From: Anaerobaca lacustris
GTDB lineage: Bacteria; Planctomycetota; Phycisphaerae; Sedimentisphaerales; Anaerobacaceae
Assembly (NCBI RefSeq): GCF_030012215.1
Contig: NZ_JASCXX010000035.1
Location: forward strand, 1 to 44,739
Reading direction: 5' to 3'
DNA length: 44,739 bases
The translations under genes and the position numbers were made by a program. Position 1 is the stretch's first letter. Each line of letters starts with the position of its first letter. A model generated the notes under the pieces. The model was not told the origin of the DNA and ran no database searches. It saw only the letters and a list, made by a program, of their open reading frames with translations. Below, piece by piece: positions 1 to 9,391 of this stretch.

Positions 1-120
1 ACCCAGCACACAACAAACGGGCGAACAATCACTCGCCCCTGCAGCGTAGCCCGAAACACCCCTGATATGTCCAGGTCTCTCTGGCCGCCGAAGACCTTCG
101 ATTCAAACCCGATACGTCAG

Positions 121-148
121 GGGCCGGGCCAAGTGAATGGCCCGGCCT
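121..148 (-). terminator. GC-rich hairpin downstream of the secreted LamG protein
   Basis: A perfect 9-bp inverted repeat (GGCCGGGCC at 122-130 and GGCCCGGCC at 139-147) with an 8-nt loop lies about 75 bp beyond the stop of the minus-strand gene ending at 221. The T-run that should follow on the minus strand is weak, so this may be a terminator or only an mRNA 3'-end hairpin. Nothing else was recognised in 1-220. Confidence 0.45.
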
Positions 149-220
149 CCTGTCAATCAACTGCGTTCGTAGCACCAGACGCCGGCCTGCCTCAACAGCG
201 CGGCTTCGACGCACCGCTTC

Positions 221-3208
221 TCAGAACGGTTTGTGTATCGGAGCCCTTTGTCCGGCCAGCCAGAGGATCTCCTCCTCCGACAGAGCCCTGTCGTAAACGC
301 GAACATCATCCATCTGCCCGGTGAGCTCGCGCACGATATCTCCGTTGTTGTTCCACGCCCCGACCGATCCATTGCCGAGGATCATCGTCAATGGGGACGC
401 AAACGTGCGGGAATCCTCCCGGTGGCCGTTCAAGTAGATGACTGCCTCGCGATCCGAAACAGTCAGGGCCAGATGGACCCACACATTCGCAGCGGCAACC
501 GTCGTGCCCTGCAAATCCCCGCCGGCCAAGCCATTGATGCCGGCATTGGCCATCCCATTGCGGAACTTGCAGTGGATCCCGCCGGCCGCCCAGCCGTCAC
601 TGTTGATCCCGCCGGCAAAATCACGAGACGCCGGATCGACCGTCGAGTAGAGCCACATGGAGTAGGTACACTGATTGAACGTCGCGGTCGCACCGCCGAG
701 TCTCGGCACGGCCATGGCGTCGTCGGTCCCGTCAAGAACCAAGACACCTCCGGCCGCATGGGCATTGCCCAGGAGCGTTCCGTTATATCCGTTCCCGGAA
801 CTGTCGAACGCGCCATTCTCAAATGTGTATTCCGCCAGCAGGCCCGCCATGCCGGGGTCAACCGGCGCAATCCGTTCCGGCGCCTGAGGATAGAGCCGAA
901 TGTCGTCAATGTACAGAACACCTGATACGCCGGCGCCTTCGACGCCGATTGTCAGCTTCGTGACCCGGCTCAGATTGCCGCCCACTGCAGACAGGTCGAT
1001 GTTCCACACCTGCCAGGCGGCCTTCTTGATATCGGCCGGGTCACCATCGTAGGGCACCTTCGTGTTGTTGATCTTAACGTACAACTGCCCGCTGTTGTCC
1101 GGGCTGCCGTAGAAATACAGCGACAGACTTTTGATGCCTCTGGCGGTCCAGTCCTGTGCCTCGAACTCATATTCGGCCTCGGCCGTGGCCACGCCCGCGT
1201 TGTCGTAGAACAGCGGCATGGACTGCCGGCCGCCGTGGACGATGGTCCGCTCGGCAAATGGAGTTTCCAGATAACCGACAGTCGAGCCGGTGTTGTTCAC
1301 CCACCCGTCCAGCCAGGTGTCGAAGATCGCCTTGCCGGACTCGATGTCGTCGGTATAGCTCTCGAAATCCTCGAGCACCGCGTAGGCCAAGGTCGTGAAG
1401 CTCCAGAGCTCGCCAGCCCAGACATCGTCGCTGACCGCGTCGACTCGCCAGTAGTAGGTGCCGCCAAACCGCACATCATCCGGGACATACTCGGCCTGCC
1501 CAGTCGTGGCGACGAGTTCCAGCGCATCGGGATCGGCGCCCAGATACACCTCGTGCGCGGTCGCATCGCGTCCGGCCCGCCAGTTCAGCACCACCTCCGG
1601 ATCCACATCGGTTGCACCGTCGGCCGGTTGCGGCTGCCGCGCGTGGGCGGGGATGTAGAGGAAACGCACCTCGCTCAGACCGAACTGACCCATCGGACCC
1701 CACCCGCTGTTGACCGTCAGGCGGACGAACTGCGCAGCGACGCCCTGCAAGTCGACAACGGTATTGGCAGCATAGTCCGCCCGGGCGGTCGCCCGCGCGA
1801 ACTGTACGTCATCGAGAACCATCCACTCGGCGCCGTCGGCAGAATACTCGATCGTCACGTCTTTGAGGCCGAAGCCCAGCACCAATTCGAACTGCACGTT
1901 GTAGTTCCAGACGACCATCTCATGGAGTTTGTAGACGCGGTCAAACGCATACTCGATGTACAGATCGCCGTCGGCCGGGGGATCGGCCAGCCACATGTCG
2001 GCGGCGTCGATGGAGTGCCGGTCGTCGGCGCTCAGACCCGAGCCATCGACGGTCTTGTCGGGACCGGCGGCCGGCTGCGAAATCCCATTGCTGGTCGCGA
2101 CGATGTTCTGCACGGAATAGGCAAGCGGCTCGGTGGTGAAGCTCCAGACGTTGCCTTTGAAGATCGTGCTGTCGGGCGGCGCGTTGACTTCGTCGATCCG
2201 CCAGTAGTAGACCGTCTCGAAATCGAGCAGCCCCAGCGGATCGTACGCCGTTGCCGTCTGACCCTGGCTGACCAGAACGCCCCTCGGATTGGCGCGGCCG
2301 GCATCGTTCACATCGGTGAAGTCCGTGCCGAAGTACACGTCGTGGGTCGCCGCATACTGGCCCGCCGTCCAGGACAACGTCACACCGAGCGGGACATCGG
2401 TTGCCTGATCGTCAGGACTCGGATTGCGGGCCAGACCCACGCCGCCGATCACTTTGGCGTTGGTGATTCGGATCTGGTCGATTGCGATCCAGCCCCAGCC
2501 GCCCGCAAAGGCATCGACGACCTCAACGGTGACTTTCTGTCCCGCCAGGTGGGACAGATCCACGGTGTACTCGCCCCAGTTCTGAGAGGGCGTAAACAAG
2601 CTCTCCACGATCTCGCCGGAACGATTGAGAATCGCGATGCCGCAGGAACCCGTCGTATACCATTGGGCGGGATCCGGATCGTGTTCCGGCGCACGGTAGG
2701 TGCCCGTGCCGCCGAGAGCATGCACGGTCATAACAGACCCTTGGCCCAGATCGACGAGGGGCGAGGTGGCGACCTGGTCGTTCGTGGCCGTGTGGAGGTT
2801 GTCGCCCCACATGGTGATTGCATAGGTGTTCAAATAGCCCGTCTGTCCCAACTGACTGGGGCCGCGACCTTGTGGAAGGGAATTGGTGGGCACCAGCCGG
2901 CCGTTGATGATGTTGTTGCCCTCCGTGAGTGCGGGGAGAAGCCCTTCAAATTCGTACAGATCGCAAATCGTCCACGCGATTCCCGCGCCCGGCAGACCGT
3001 TGGGACCTCCGATGCCGGTAATGGACTCATCCCCGGCGCGGTCCGGGTCCTGCGGCGCCGGGGTCGCGGGGACCAGAGATTGCAGGACGAACCCATGATC
3101 GTTGCCATTCTCGAAATCCCACACAACGTCGTCTGCCTGTGCACAGGGGGTGAACATCAGCAGACACGCCAACATCGTCACGGCGACACGAACCATTTTT
3201 GTGCACAC
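221..3208 (-). CDS. Large secreted multi-domain carbohydrate-binding protein (discoidin, FN3-like, LamG)
   Basis: The 995-residue protein has a signal peptide (about residues 1-25, ending CAQA). From the N-terminus I see a beta-rich jelly-roll-like region (about 26-260), an FN3-like repeat ending in VWSFTT (about 263-360), an F5/8 discoidin-like domain (about 365-515), a second FN3-like repeat ending in LWSFTT (about 516-610), a second jelly roll opening with DFESYTDD and closing with LYIDDIRLY (about 612-785), and a LamG/concanavalin-like domain at the C-terminus (about 790-985) starting LLAEYTFENG. No catalytic domain is recognisable, so a role in binding polysaccharide outside the cytoplasm is inferred. 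It follows a pseudopilin gene by about 60 bp and probably shares its transcript. Such proteins are abundant in Phycisphaerae. Confidence 0.85.
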   Translation of the reverse strand: MCTKMVRVAVTMLACLLMFTPCAQADDVVWDFENGNDHGFVLQSLVPATPAPQDPDRAGDESITGIGGPNGLPGAGIAWTICDLYEFEGLLPALTEGNNIINGRLVPTNSLPQGRGPSQLGQTGYLNTYAITMWGDNLHTATNDQVATSPLVDLGQGSVMTVHALGGTGTYRAPEHDPDPAQWYTTGSCGIAILNRSGEIVESLFTPSQNWGEYTVDLSHLAGQKVTVEVVDAFAGGWGWIAIDQIRITNAKVIGGVGLARNPSPDDQATDVPLGVTLSWTAGQYAATHDVYFGTDFTDVNDAGRANPRGVLVSQGQTATAYDPLGLLDFETVYYWRIDEVNAPPDSTIFKGNVWSFTTEPLAYSVQNIVATSNGISQPAAGPDKTVDGSGLSADDRHSIDAADMWLADPPADGDLYIEYAFDRVYKLHEMVVWNYNVQFELVLGFGLKDVTIEYSADGAEWMVLDDVQFARATARADYAANTVVDLQGVAAQFVRLTVNSGWGPMGQFGLSEVRFLYIPAHARQPQPADGATDVDPEVVLNWRAGRDATAHEVYLGADPDALELVATTGQAEYVPDDVRFGGTYYWRVDAVSDDVWAGELWSFTTLAYAVLEDFESYTDDIESGKAIFDTWLDGWVNNTGSTVGYLETPFAERTIVHGGRQSMPLFYDNAGVATAEAEYEFEAQDWTARGIKSLSLYFYGSPDNSGQLYVKINNTKVPYDGDPADIKKAAWQVWNIDLSAVGGNLSRVTKLTIGVEGAGVSGVLYIDDIRLYPQAPERIAPVDPGMAGLLAEYTFENGAFDSSGNGYNGTLLGNAHAAGGVLVLDGTDDAMAVPRLGGATATFNQCTYSMWLYSTVDPASRDFAGGINSDGWAAGGIHCKFRNGMANAGINGLAGGDLQGTTVAAANVWVHLALTVSDREAVIYLNGHREDSRTFASPLTMILGNGSVGAWNNNGDIVRELTGQMDDVRVYDRALSEEEILWLAGQRAPIHKPF

Positions 3209-3269
3209 AATCGTGCTCCTCCAAGAAGATGTAATCCGAATTGACTGTTAGCCGGGGCTCGAACCGCTG

Positions 3270-4031
3270 TCAGCTTCCGCCCGCGGACATACCTTTTGTC
3301 GGGGTGTACGGCAACTCCCTTTTGGGCCAGGCCAATCGGAAACCCGCGTCCAGGTCATCCAACCGACGCAGCAACTCGACATGGCCGTCCACGAAGACGA
3401 TATTGGCGCCGCCTCGATCGAGATCGCCCGGCGGGTTGTGGAACGTCGCGTAGTTGTCAATCTGCCTCTGGGCGTGGCCCACCGTGAAATGCGTATCATT
3501 GAACGGCGCGATGCTGTACCCTTCAATCGTCCAGGGATTCTCCTCCGTGAAGACGATCACCTGCGAAGGGCTGTAGACCTCAGTCTCCTTGGTCACACCT
3601 TTGACGCCGGAGCCCAGCCAGTTCGACCAGATCTCTCCGCCGCGGCCCACATAGGAGTTCATGACGTAGCTGACCGCCGTATCCTGCCAGGTGGTGCCCT
3701 TGGCCAGCATGTTGAACTTGGGGCACATGTGCACATCGAGCGCTTTCAGATACGCCCACAACACTCCATCGGGAATCTCCCCTTTCCGCACGTATTGGTG
3801 TCCCTCCGACTTGAGCCACGTCCAGGCATCGGGGAACTTGTAGCTGTTGTCATCCAGGTACATGCGCAGAGCGATGCCGTACTGCTTCAGATTGGCGCGG
3901 CATCGCAAGGTACGAGCTTGATCTCTCGCTTTGCTCAAGGCGGGCATGAGAATGGCCATCAGCAGGGCGATGATGGCGATGACGACCAATAGCTCGATCA
4001 GTGTGAAACCTTCTCTCGTTCTCACATCCAT
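3270..4031 (-). CDS. Pseudopilin-like secreted protein (N-terminal methylation motif, DG-H C-terminus)
   Basis: The N-terminus carries a type IV pilin/type II secretion signal, [18 protein letters not shown], with cleavage expected between Gly and Phe; the hydrophobic stretch then anchors the protein. The C-terminus has [13 protein letters not shown], the DG-H signature of the Planctomycetes and Lentisphaerae pseudopilin-like family (DUF1559-type). The start at 4031 (253 residues) leaves a short lead before the motif; 4046 is an alternative. A start at 4109 can be discarded because it lies upstream of the predicted transcription start. The protein is the first gene after the XylR-type operator and is followed by the secreted LamG protein, so it may take part in surface display or export of carbohydrate-binding proteins (inference). 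Confidence 0.85.
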   Translation of the reverse strand: MDVRTREGFTLIELLVVIAIIALLMAILMPALSKARDQARTLRCRANLKQYGIALRMYLDDNSYKFPDAWTWLKSEGHQYVRKGEIPDGVLWAYLKALDVHMCPKFNMLAKGTTWQDTAVSYVMNSYVGRGGEIWSNWLGSGVKGVTKETEVYSPSQVIVFTEENPWTIEGYSIAPFNDTHFTVGHAQRQIDNYATFHNPPGDLDRGGANIVFVDGHVELLRRLDDLDAGFRLAWPKRELPYTPTKGMSAGGS

Positions 4032-4083
4032 ACCCTTTCCGGCCATGCCTGTTCGGGCTCTGCACTGCGTCTGCGCCTTCCCT

Positions 4084-4113
4084 ATTATGCGATTTCGACG
4101 TACGCTCAAACAA
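4084..4113 (-). promoter_or_regulatory. Predicted sigma-70 promoter of the pseudopilin/LamG unit
   Basis: On the minus strand a -35-like TTGTTT (4108-4113) is followed after 18 bp by CATAAT (4084-4089), placing transcription initiation near 4077, about 45 bp upstream of the pseudopilin ATG at 4031. The weak -35 directly abuts an AraC-type repeat, as expected of an activator-dependent promoter. Confidence 0.55.
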
Positions 4114-4148
4114 TGCCATTTTGCGCATCAACACTGTCATTTTGCGCA
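4114..4148 (-). promoter_or_regulatory. Tandem direct-repeat operator, probable XylR/AraC-type activator site
   Basis: Two near-identical 14-bp direct repeats, TGCCATTTTGCGCA (4114-4127) and TGTCATTTTGCGCA (4135-4148), differ at one base and start 21 bp apart, two helical turns. The proximal repeat touches the -35 of the downstream promoter. AraC-family activators bind tandem direct repeats of about this period next to -35. The regulator gene ending at 4216 has an AraC HTH domain and is the obvious candidate binder (inference). Confidence 0.7.
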
Positions 4149-4215
4149 ATGTCGCCGCGCCTCCGGCTTTCGGTCCAGGCTGACAGCCGGACCTCTCGAC
4201 ACGAAACACCTCGTC

Positions 4216-5376
4216 TCAGATCTGACACTGCCGGCGGTACATCATCGGACTAATCCCTTTGGCCTTGCGAAAGAAGCGCGAGACATGAGCGGCGTCCGGA
4301 AACCCCAGGGTCCTGGCGATCTCCCCGACGCTTTTCTGCGTCTTGGCCAACATCTGCGTCGTCAGCTCCAGGCGGACCCGCTCGATCTCGTCGTGGATGG
4401 AACACCCGAGAGTCTTGCGGAAGCGCTGCTCCAAAGCCCGACGGGACAGACCCGTGCGCTCGACGACCTGCTGGACCCCGATATTGAGGAACCCACAACA
4501 CCGAATAACGCGAAGGGCCGCCGCAACCTCCAGGTCCTCCATCGCCAGGACGTCCGTCGATTGTCGTGCGACGATGTGCGTCGGATGAATCCACAGCGTC
4601 GGCCTGTCCTTCTCCTGGCCTTTGATCATGCGATCGAGGCTCTCCGCCGCTTCATAGCCACCCTTCTCGAGAGTCCAGGCCACACTGGACAGGCGCGGGC
4701 TGCACAGATCGCAGATCAGCGCGTCGTTGTCCACACCCACCACGGCCACCTCATCAGGGACCTTCAGACCTTCCATCTTACAGGCCTCGATCACCAACTC
4801 GCCCCGGTCGTCGTTGCATGCCATGACGCCGACCGGCTTGGGCAGATGGCGAAGCCAGTTTACGATGTGCGGCAATTCCTTGTCCCACGTCCGCTCGGAT
4901 TTCGGTCCGGGCAGACGGTAGACATCCGCCTCGAAACCCACCTCGCTCACCTTCGCGCAGAAGCTGTCACGTCGCCGGCGCGACCACCACCAGTCATCGA
5001 ATCCGCAATAAGCGAAGTGTGACAGGCCCAGAGAGAGCAGATGATCGGCCGTCATTCGTCCAACGGCCTCATGGTCCGTGACCACGTTGACAACCCCTTC
5101 GATGGTCTCACGACTGTAAGGGAAGCACACGGTCGGAATGCCCATATTGATGATGGCCCTGGCTTGCGGCGGTTCGCGCATGAAAATGCCATCCGGGCGC
5201 AGCGTCTTGAGGACTTCCACCAGTTGCTGTCCTGCCTTCGCTTCGCGGTATTCCAGTGGTCGGTAGAACGTCCAAAGACCTTGGAGCCGGGCGTATTCAG
5301 CGATCCCGCCGAGGATGCCGCGCGTGTACCAGCGGGAGGGATTGATCAACAATGCGATCTTGATGTTCTCCGGCAT
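4216..5376 (-). CDS. XylR-like transcriptional regulator (LacI-type sensor + AraC HTH)
   Basis: The 386-residue protein joins a periplasmic-binding-protein-like sugar sensor (about residues 5-270, starting NIKIALLINPSRWYTRGILG) to a C-terminal AraC-type double helix-turn-helix (about 285-386, with VGEIARTLGFPDAAHVSRFF and GISPMMYRRQ). This order and length match E. coli XylR. It is the last gene of the minus-strand sugar cluster, 33 bp after the FGGY kinase, and sits just upstream of an AraC-type direct-repeat operator. It therefore probably senses a sugar and activates the pseudopilin/LamG unit, perhaps also the catabolic genes. The true ligand need not be xylose. Confidence 0.88.
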   Translation of the reverse strand: MPENIKIALLINPSRWYTRGILGGIAEYARLQGLWTFYRPLEYREAKAGQQLVEVLKTLRPDGIFMREPPQARAIINMGIPTVCFPYSRETIEGVVNVVTDHEAVGRMTADHLLSLGLSHFAYCGFDDWWWSRRRRDSFCAKVSEVGFEADVYRLPGPKSERTWDKELPHIVNWLRHLPKPVGVMACNDDRGELVIEACKMEGLKVPDEVAVVGVDNDALICDLCSPRLSSVAWTLEKGGYEAAESLDRMIKGQEKDRPTLWIHPTHIVARQSTDVLAMEDLEVAAALRVIRCCGFLNIGVQQVVERTGLSRRALEQRFRKTLGCSIHDEIERVRLELTTQMLAKTQKSVGEIARTLGFPDAAHVSRFFRKAKGISPMMYRRQCQI

Positions 5377-5409
5377 CGGCCTGGCCCTCAGGTACGTCTG
5401 ACCGTATTG

Positions 5410-6924
5410 CTACGTGCTCTGCGCCTCGTAGATGTCCTTCATCGCCGGATACAGCCGGCGGTAGGTTTCGTACCGGCGATCGTATTCGCCGGTGCGCTGC
5501 GGGTCCGGCTCGATGATCGCATCGAGGCGCACAGCAGCAGAGGCCGCGGCCGGGACATCCGGATAGTCCCCGGTCGCCACAGCCGCCAGCATGGCAGCGC
5601 CCAGACAGGCGGCCTCCGTCACACGAGGTACGCGCAGCCGCTGACGACAGATGTCGGCCTTCAGTTGCAGCCACAATTTACTGCGCGCGCCGCCGCCCAC
5701 CGCGTGCAGCTCGTCGAATGCGATACCGGCCTGTCGCAGCAGCTCGAGGTTGACCCGCAGTTCGAAGGTCAGACCCTCCAGAATCGCCTTGGCGATCTCG
5801 GCCTGTGTCGTGGCAAATGTCAATCCGATGATCGCCCCCTTGGAATGCGTATCCAGCAGAGGCGTGCCCGCCCCAGCGAAATGAGGCAATACCAGCAGAT
5901 CCGTCGGGGCTTTGGGTGCGCCGGCCAGCAAGAGGTCGTAGGCGTCCCGGCCCGTCTGCGCCGCCTCGGCGATCCGATCCCGGCAGAGCGTGTCGCGGAA
6001 CCAGCGTAGAGCAAGACCCCCGCTATGGTTCAACGTCATGGCCAGATAGAGGCCGGGGACCACGTGTCGATACACCGAGATGTTGCCCTCGCGCAGATTC
6101 GGAGCCAGGACCGGCGACGCCATCGCCACCTCGACCACCTCCGCTGTTCCGGTCGAAACCATTGCCCGTCCGGGCCGGGTCACGCCGCTGCCCAAAGCGG
6201 CGCAGGCTTGGTCGTGTCCACCCGTCGCAACCAAGATGGATCCCGACAGGCCCACCGTGCGCGCGACGGTCTCATCGAGCGTTCCCACAACCGCCTCATC
6301 CGGTGGCAGAAGCTCCGCCAAGCGATCCGGATCGATTTGGCAGCGATCGAGGATATCTGTTGCCCAGGCGGACGTTTCGAGGTCGTACATCTGCGTCCGC
6401 GAGGCCAGACAGTGACTGATGACGGCGCGGCCGGTCAGACGGCGAAGGAAGTAGTCTTCGTAGAGCAGAAACTGGGCGGCACGGCCCCAGAGCTGCGGCT
6501 CATTTCGCTGGAGCCAGAGGAGCTTGGTGACGGTGTTCATCGTGTGCATGGGCATGCCGGTGCGCCGGAAGAGCGCTTCGGCGCCGAAGGTCTCGGCGAG
6601 CCAGTCGCTCTCGGCCGTCGTCCGCGTGTCCATACCCAGGATCGCGTGTCGCATGGGGTGGCCGGCCCCATCGACGGCAATGACCGCCTCGCCCTGGACC
6701 GACAGCGCGATGGCCTTGGGCGGGTCGGCCCGGCTCTCGGTCGCAACCTGCGCCAGCACCTCCAGGGCCAGTTGCCAGACGAGTTCCGCGTCCTGCTCGG
6801 CCCAGTGGGGGCAAGGCGTGAGCACGGAATACTCGCGGGCGGCCCTGGCGAGGATTTCCCACTGGTCGTTGAACACAGCCGCTTTGCAGCCCGTCGTTCC
6901 GATATCCAACCCGATGACCGACAT
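5410..6924 (-). CDS. FGGY-family carbohydrate kinase, xylulokinase-like
   Basis: The 504-residue protein has the ribokinase-independent FGGY fold: N-terminal phosphate-binding [14 protein letters not shown], a mid-protein [15 protein letters not shown] segment, and a C-terminal [15 protein letters not shown] adenosine-binding motif followed by [10 protein letters not shown]. Family members phosphorylate ketoses or polyols in the cytoplasm. I prefer the ATG at 6924 over the GTG at 6930 because GGGAGG lies five bases before it. It lies within the minus-strand import and dehydrogenase operon and has a divergent paralogue at 16190-17734. The link to XylR suggests xylulokinase, but the partner enzymes suggest an unusual sugar. 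Confidence 0.85.
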   Translation of the reverse strand: MSVIGLDIGTTGCKAAVFNDQWEILARAAREYSVLTPCPHWAEQDAELVWQLALEVLAQVATESRADPPKAIALSVQGEAVIAVDGAGHPMRHAILGMDTRTTAESDWLAETFGAEALFRRTGMPMHTMNTVTKLLWLQRNEPQLWGRAAQFLLYEDYFLRRLTGRAVISHCLASRTQMYDLETSAWATDILDRCQIDPDRLAELLPPDEAVVGTLDETVARTVGLSGSILVATGGHDQACAALGSGVTRPGRAMVSTGTAEVVEVAMASPVLAPNLREGNISVYRHVVPGLYLAMTLNHSGGLALRWFRDTLCRDRIAEAAQTGRDAYDLLLAGAPKAPTDLLVLPHFAGAGTPLLDTHSKGAIIGLTFATTQAEIAKAILEGLTFELRVNLELLRQAGIAFDELHAVGGGARSKLWLQLKADICRQRLRVPRVTEAACLGAAMLAAVATGDYPDVPAAASAAVRLDAIIEPDPQRTGEYDRRYETYRRLYPAMKDIYEAQST

Positions 6925-6956
6925 GAACACCTCCCATCCGAGATTGCGGTGTGGCG

Positions 6957-8306
6957 TCAGCCCAACTCGACGGCATCGAGCGATTCGAGCAACTCGCGCT
7001 CGTCGATCCGGCCGGCCGTCCAGCGGTCCTGGAGCCGACGCAACAGCAGGACCGTAGACGACTCACACAGGTCCACGTCGTCGTACCGTATCGGCGTATC
7101 CTGCCCGACGGCTCTCAGGAGCCTGGCGCCGTTGGCCAGACCGATGGGCAGAAGGTTCTCGGTCTTGGCCGTCTCGTATTTGTCGATTAGGGCATAGAAG
7201 GAACAGCCGCCGATGCCATCCAGCACATCGCCCGCTCGAAGGTCCTGCTTGGCCACGGCGAAGACTTCCGAGACCAGGCGATTCATGGGCTGCATACTCG
7301 ACTTCCCGCGAATCGCCAGCATGGCGCACGTCAAAGGCACCTCGATGCTGCAAAGGTGGTACGGGCGAAACAGCGTGTAGTACGGACCGTGGCCCATGTC
7401 TCGATAGACCAGCGCCTGGCGCAGACGCGGATGATCGGTGGTCACCACGAGGAAGACGCCGGGATGCACCCCGCCGATGCCATAGTCGACCACGCCGGCG
7501 CGATCCAGCACGCCGCCATGCTCCTTGAGCGCAAAGGTCTCATGCAGTTTGTCTCGGCTGGTTCGGGGGCCGTGCATGCCGCGAACGTCGGGCACCAGTC
7601 CCGTCGCGTTGGAGACGGCCGCCATCTCGATCATCGTCTTGCTGCCGTCCACGAACTCGATCAGCATGTTGGGATTGAGGCCCCGCCGCGCCGCCTCCTT
7701 GGCCCAGGCTTCATCCGTCGGCTTCGCATGGCGATCGAGAGGGTTGTTCTTGCCCTTTCCGGCTGCGACGATGGTGAAACCCAGCGCATCGGCGAAGTCG
7801 TACAACTCCTTGCATGCCGCCGGCTCGTCCCCGGCGGCCAGCGCATAGAGCACCCCCTTCTGCGCCGCATACCAGCTCAGCAACGGTCCGACCGTGATGT
7901 CGGTCTCCACATTCATCATGGCCAACTGCTGACCGTTCCGGGCGGCGAGCATCGCGGCCCGGGCCCCCACGTCAGGCATACCCGTCGCTTCGAGCATCAC
8001 CTCGACCCGCTTCATGGCCGTAACCACGCGAAAGTCGTCCGTGCAGACCCTCTTGCCGGCCGCCACGGCGGCATCGGCCTCGGCCGCCGAGTCCGTCTCG
8101 ACAACGTCGCCTTTGAGCCCGGCGATGCCAAACGCCTCTCTCGCACGCGGCAGATTCACGTCTGCGATCACGGGGATATCGATTCCCTTCATCATCGTGA
8201 TCTGAGCGACGACATCGACGCCCATCTGCCCCGCGCCGATCAGGCCGATCCGCACCGGGTTGTTCTGCTCGTGTCTTTCACGAAGTTCCGTGTTCAAACC
8301 AATCAT
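6957..8306 (-). CDS. SAF-domain NAD(P)-dependent oxidoreductase, homoserine-dehydrogenase-like (DRL/COG4091 type)
   Basis: The 449-residue protein begins with a Rossmann NAD(P) motif ([15 protein letters not shown], about residues 18-32), continues through a catalytic domain with conserved [37 protein letters not shown] and YRPYHLC, and ends in a SAF-like domain (about 365-430). This is the family annotated as homoserine dehydrogenase with C-terminal SAF. To my recollection it includes Brucella DRL, an alternative 1-deoxyxylulose 5-phosphate reductoisomerase, so a reductive or oxidative rearrangement of a sugar phosphate is plausible here (inference). It starts 3 nt after the alcohol dehydrogenase stop. 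A paralogue is encoded at 20468-21772. Confidence 0.8.
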   Translation of the reverse strand: MIGLNTELRERHEQNNPVRIGLIGAGQMGVDVVAQITMMKGIDIPVIADVNLPRAREAFGIAGLKGDVVETDSAAEADAAVAAGKRVCTDDFRVVTAMKRVEVMLEATGMPDVGARAAMLAARNGQQLAMMNVETDITVGPLLSWYAAQKGVLYALAAGDEPAACKELYDFADALGFTIVAAGKGKNNPLDRHAKPTDEAWAKEAARRGLNPNMLIEFVDGSKTMIEMAAVSNATGLVPDVRGMHGPRTSRDKLHETFALKEHGGVLDRAGVVDYGIGGVHPGVFLVVTTDHPRLRQALVYRDMGHGPYYTLFRPYHLCSIEVPLTCAMLAIRGKSSMQPMNRLVSEVFAVAKQDLRAGDVLDGIGGCSFYALIDKYETAKTENLLPIGLANGARLLRAVGQDTPIRYDDVDLCESSTVLLLRRLQDRWTAGRIDERELLESLDAVELG

Positions 8307-8309
8307 CGT

Positions 8310-9356
8310 TCATTCTTTCTCAAAGGAGATGAGGACCTTCAGTGCATTTCCGCTTGCCGCTGTCCGATAGGCTCGGTCGATCTCATCCAGTGAAAACCGA
8401 TCGGTGATGATCTTCTCGGCCGGCAGTGTCCCGTCCGCCAGCAGATCGAGCGCCCGACGATGGATGCGCGGATGGTATGAGAAGGTCCCGATGACTTCGA
8501 TCTCACCGTAGTGAATCCTGTTGCCGTCCAGTGTGGTCATGGGGTTGGCCTTGGGCAGCCCGCCGAAGAGCAGAACCTTGCCGCCCTTGCGCACCATCTC
8601 CACGGCCTGCCTCTGCGTCTCGGCCACGGGATTGGCACAGACGGCAATGTCGGCGCCCAGCCCGTCGGTAAACTCCCGCACTCGCGCGACAACGTCATCC
8701 GCTGCGTCCACGACCAAATCCGGATCGAATCGCCTGGCAAGCTCCTGCCGCACCTTGCTGCGCTGGACCACGACGACCCTGGCCTTCCGCGCCTTGGCGA
8801 CCGAGATATGCAGACAGCCGGTAGGTCCGGCCCCGATGACAACGACGGTGTCCCCTTCGCGTGTGCCGGCTTTCTCGTGGGTCGCCAGCACCGAGCAACT
8901 CGGCTCGGATACGGCCGCGTGTGCAAAGCTCAATCCTTCCGGCATCGGGTGAACGATGCCGTTGATCAGGATCCCAGGCGTCAGCGCCATCTGCTCGGCA
9001 AAGCCGCCGGGAAAGCCCGGTGTAATGCCCACCAGTTGCAGGTGGTCGCAAAGATTGTACCGCTCATGCTGACAGTAGTAGCACCTGCCGCAATGCACGT
9101 CCGGTGTAATCGCCAGGCGGTCGCCCACTTTGAAGCGGGTGCACCGCTGATCCACGGCGATCACCACACCGGCGGCCTCGTGCCCCGGAGTCACCCCACC
9201 AGAGCCGGCCGGCGGCCCTTCCTTCCAGCGACGCAGGTCCGAGCCGCAGATACCGCAGACCCTGACCTGAAGAACCAGCCCGCCCTCGGGGACGTCGGGG
9301 TCCGGGACATCATGAATCTCGATCGTCTGTGGTGCCGTCAGAAACGCCGCTCTCAT
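8310..9356 (-). CDS. Zinc-dependent medium-chain alcohol/polyol dehydrogenase
   Basis: The 348-residue MDR protein shows the catalytic zinc region CGICGSDLRRW, the GHEAAGVV motif, a complete four-Cys structural zinc site (CGRCYYCQHERYNLC), and the nucleotide-binding VVIGAGPTGCLH. The family oxidises secondary alcohols of polyols or sugars with NAD(P). It is closest in layout to sorbitol and threonine dehydrogenases; substrate is unknown. It lies between the SIS isomerase and the SAF dehydrogenase in the minus-strand operon and has a paralogue at 21769-22815 sharing the GGLPK segment. Confidence 0.85.
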   Translation of the reverse strand: MRAAFLTAPQTIEIHDVPDPDVPEGGLVLQVRVCGICGSDLRRWKEGPPAGSGGVTPGHEAAGVVIAVDQRCTRFKVGDRLAITPDVHCGRCYYCQHERYNLCDHLQLVGITPGFPGGFAEQMALTPGILINGIVHPMPEGLSFAHAAVSEPSCSVLATHEKAGTREGDTVVVIGAGPTGCLHISVAKARKARVVVVQRSKVRQELARRFDPDLVVDAADDVVARVREFTDGLGADIAVCANPVAETQRQAVEMVRKGGKVLLFGGLPKANPMTTLDGNRIHYGEIEVIGTFSYHPRIHRRALDLLADGTLPAEKIITDRFSLDEIDRAYRTAASGNALKVLISFEKE

Positions 9357-9391
9357 TCATTCTTCTCAATCATAGGTATACAGGTCACGGA

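Noticed and set aside
3146-3151. TGAACA in the secreted protein gene as another SorC operator
   Set aside because: A single copy within coding sequence with no promoter; chance matches of six bases are expected.
1235-3244. A 669-residue open frame on the plus strand
   Set aside because: It is antisense to the secreted multi-domain protein, whose domain structure and signal peptide are convincing; long opposite frames are expected at this GC content.
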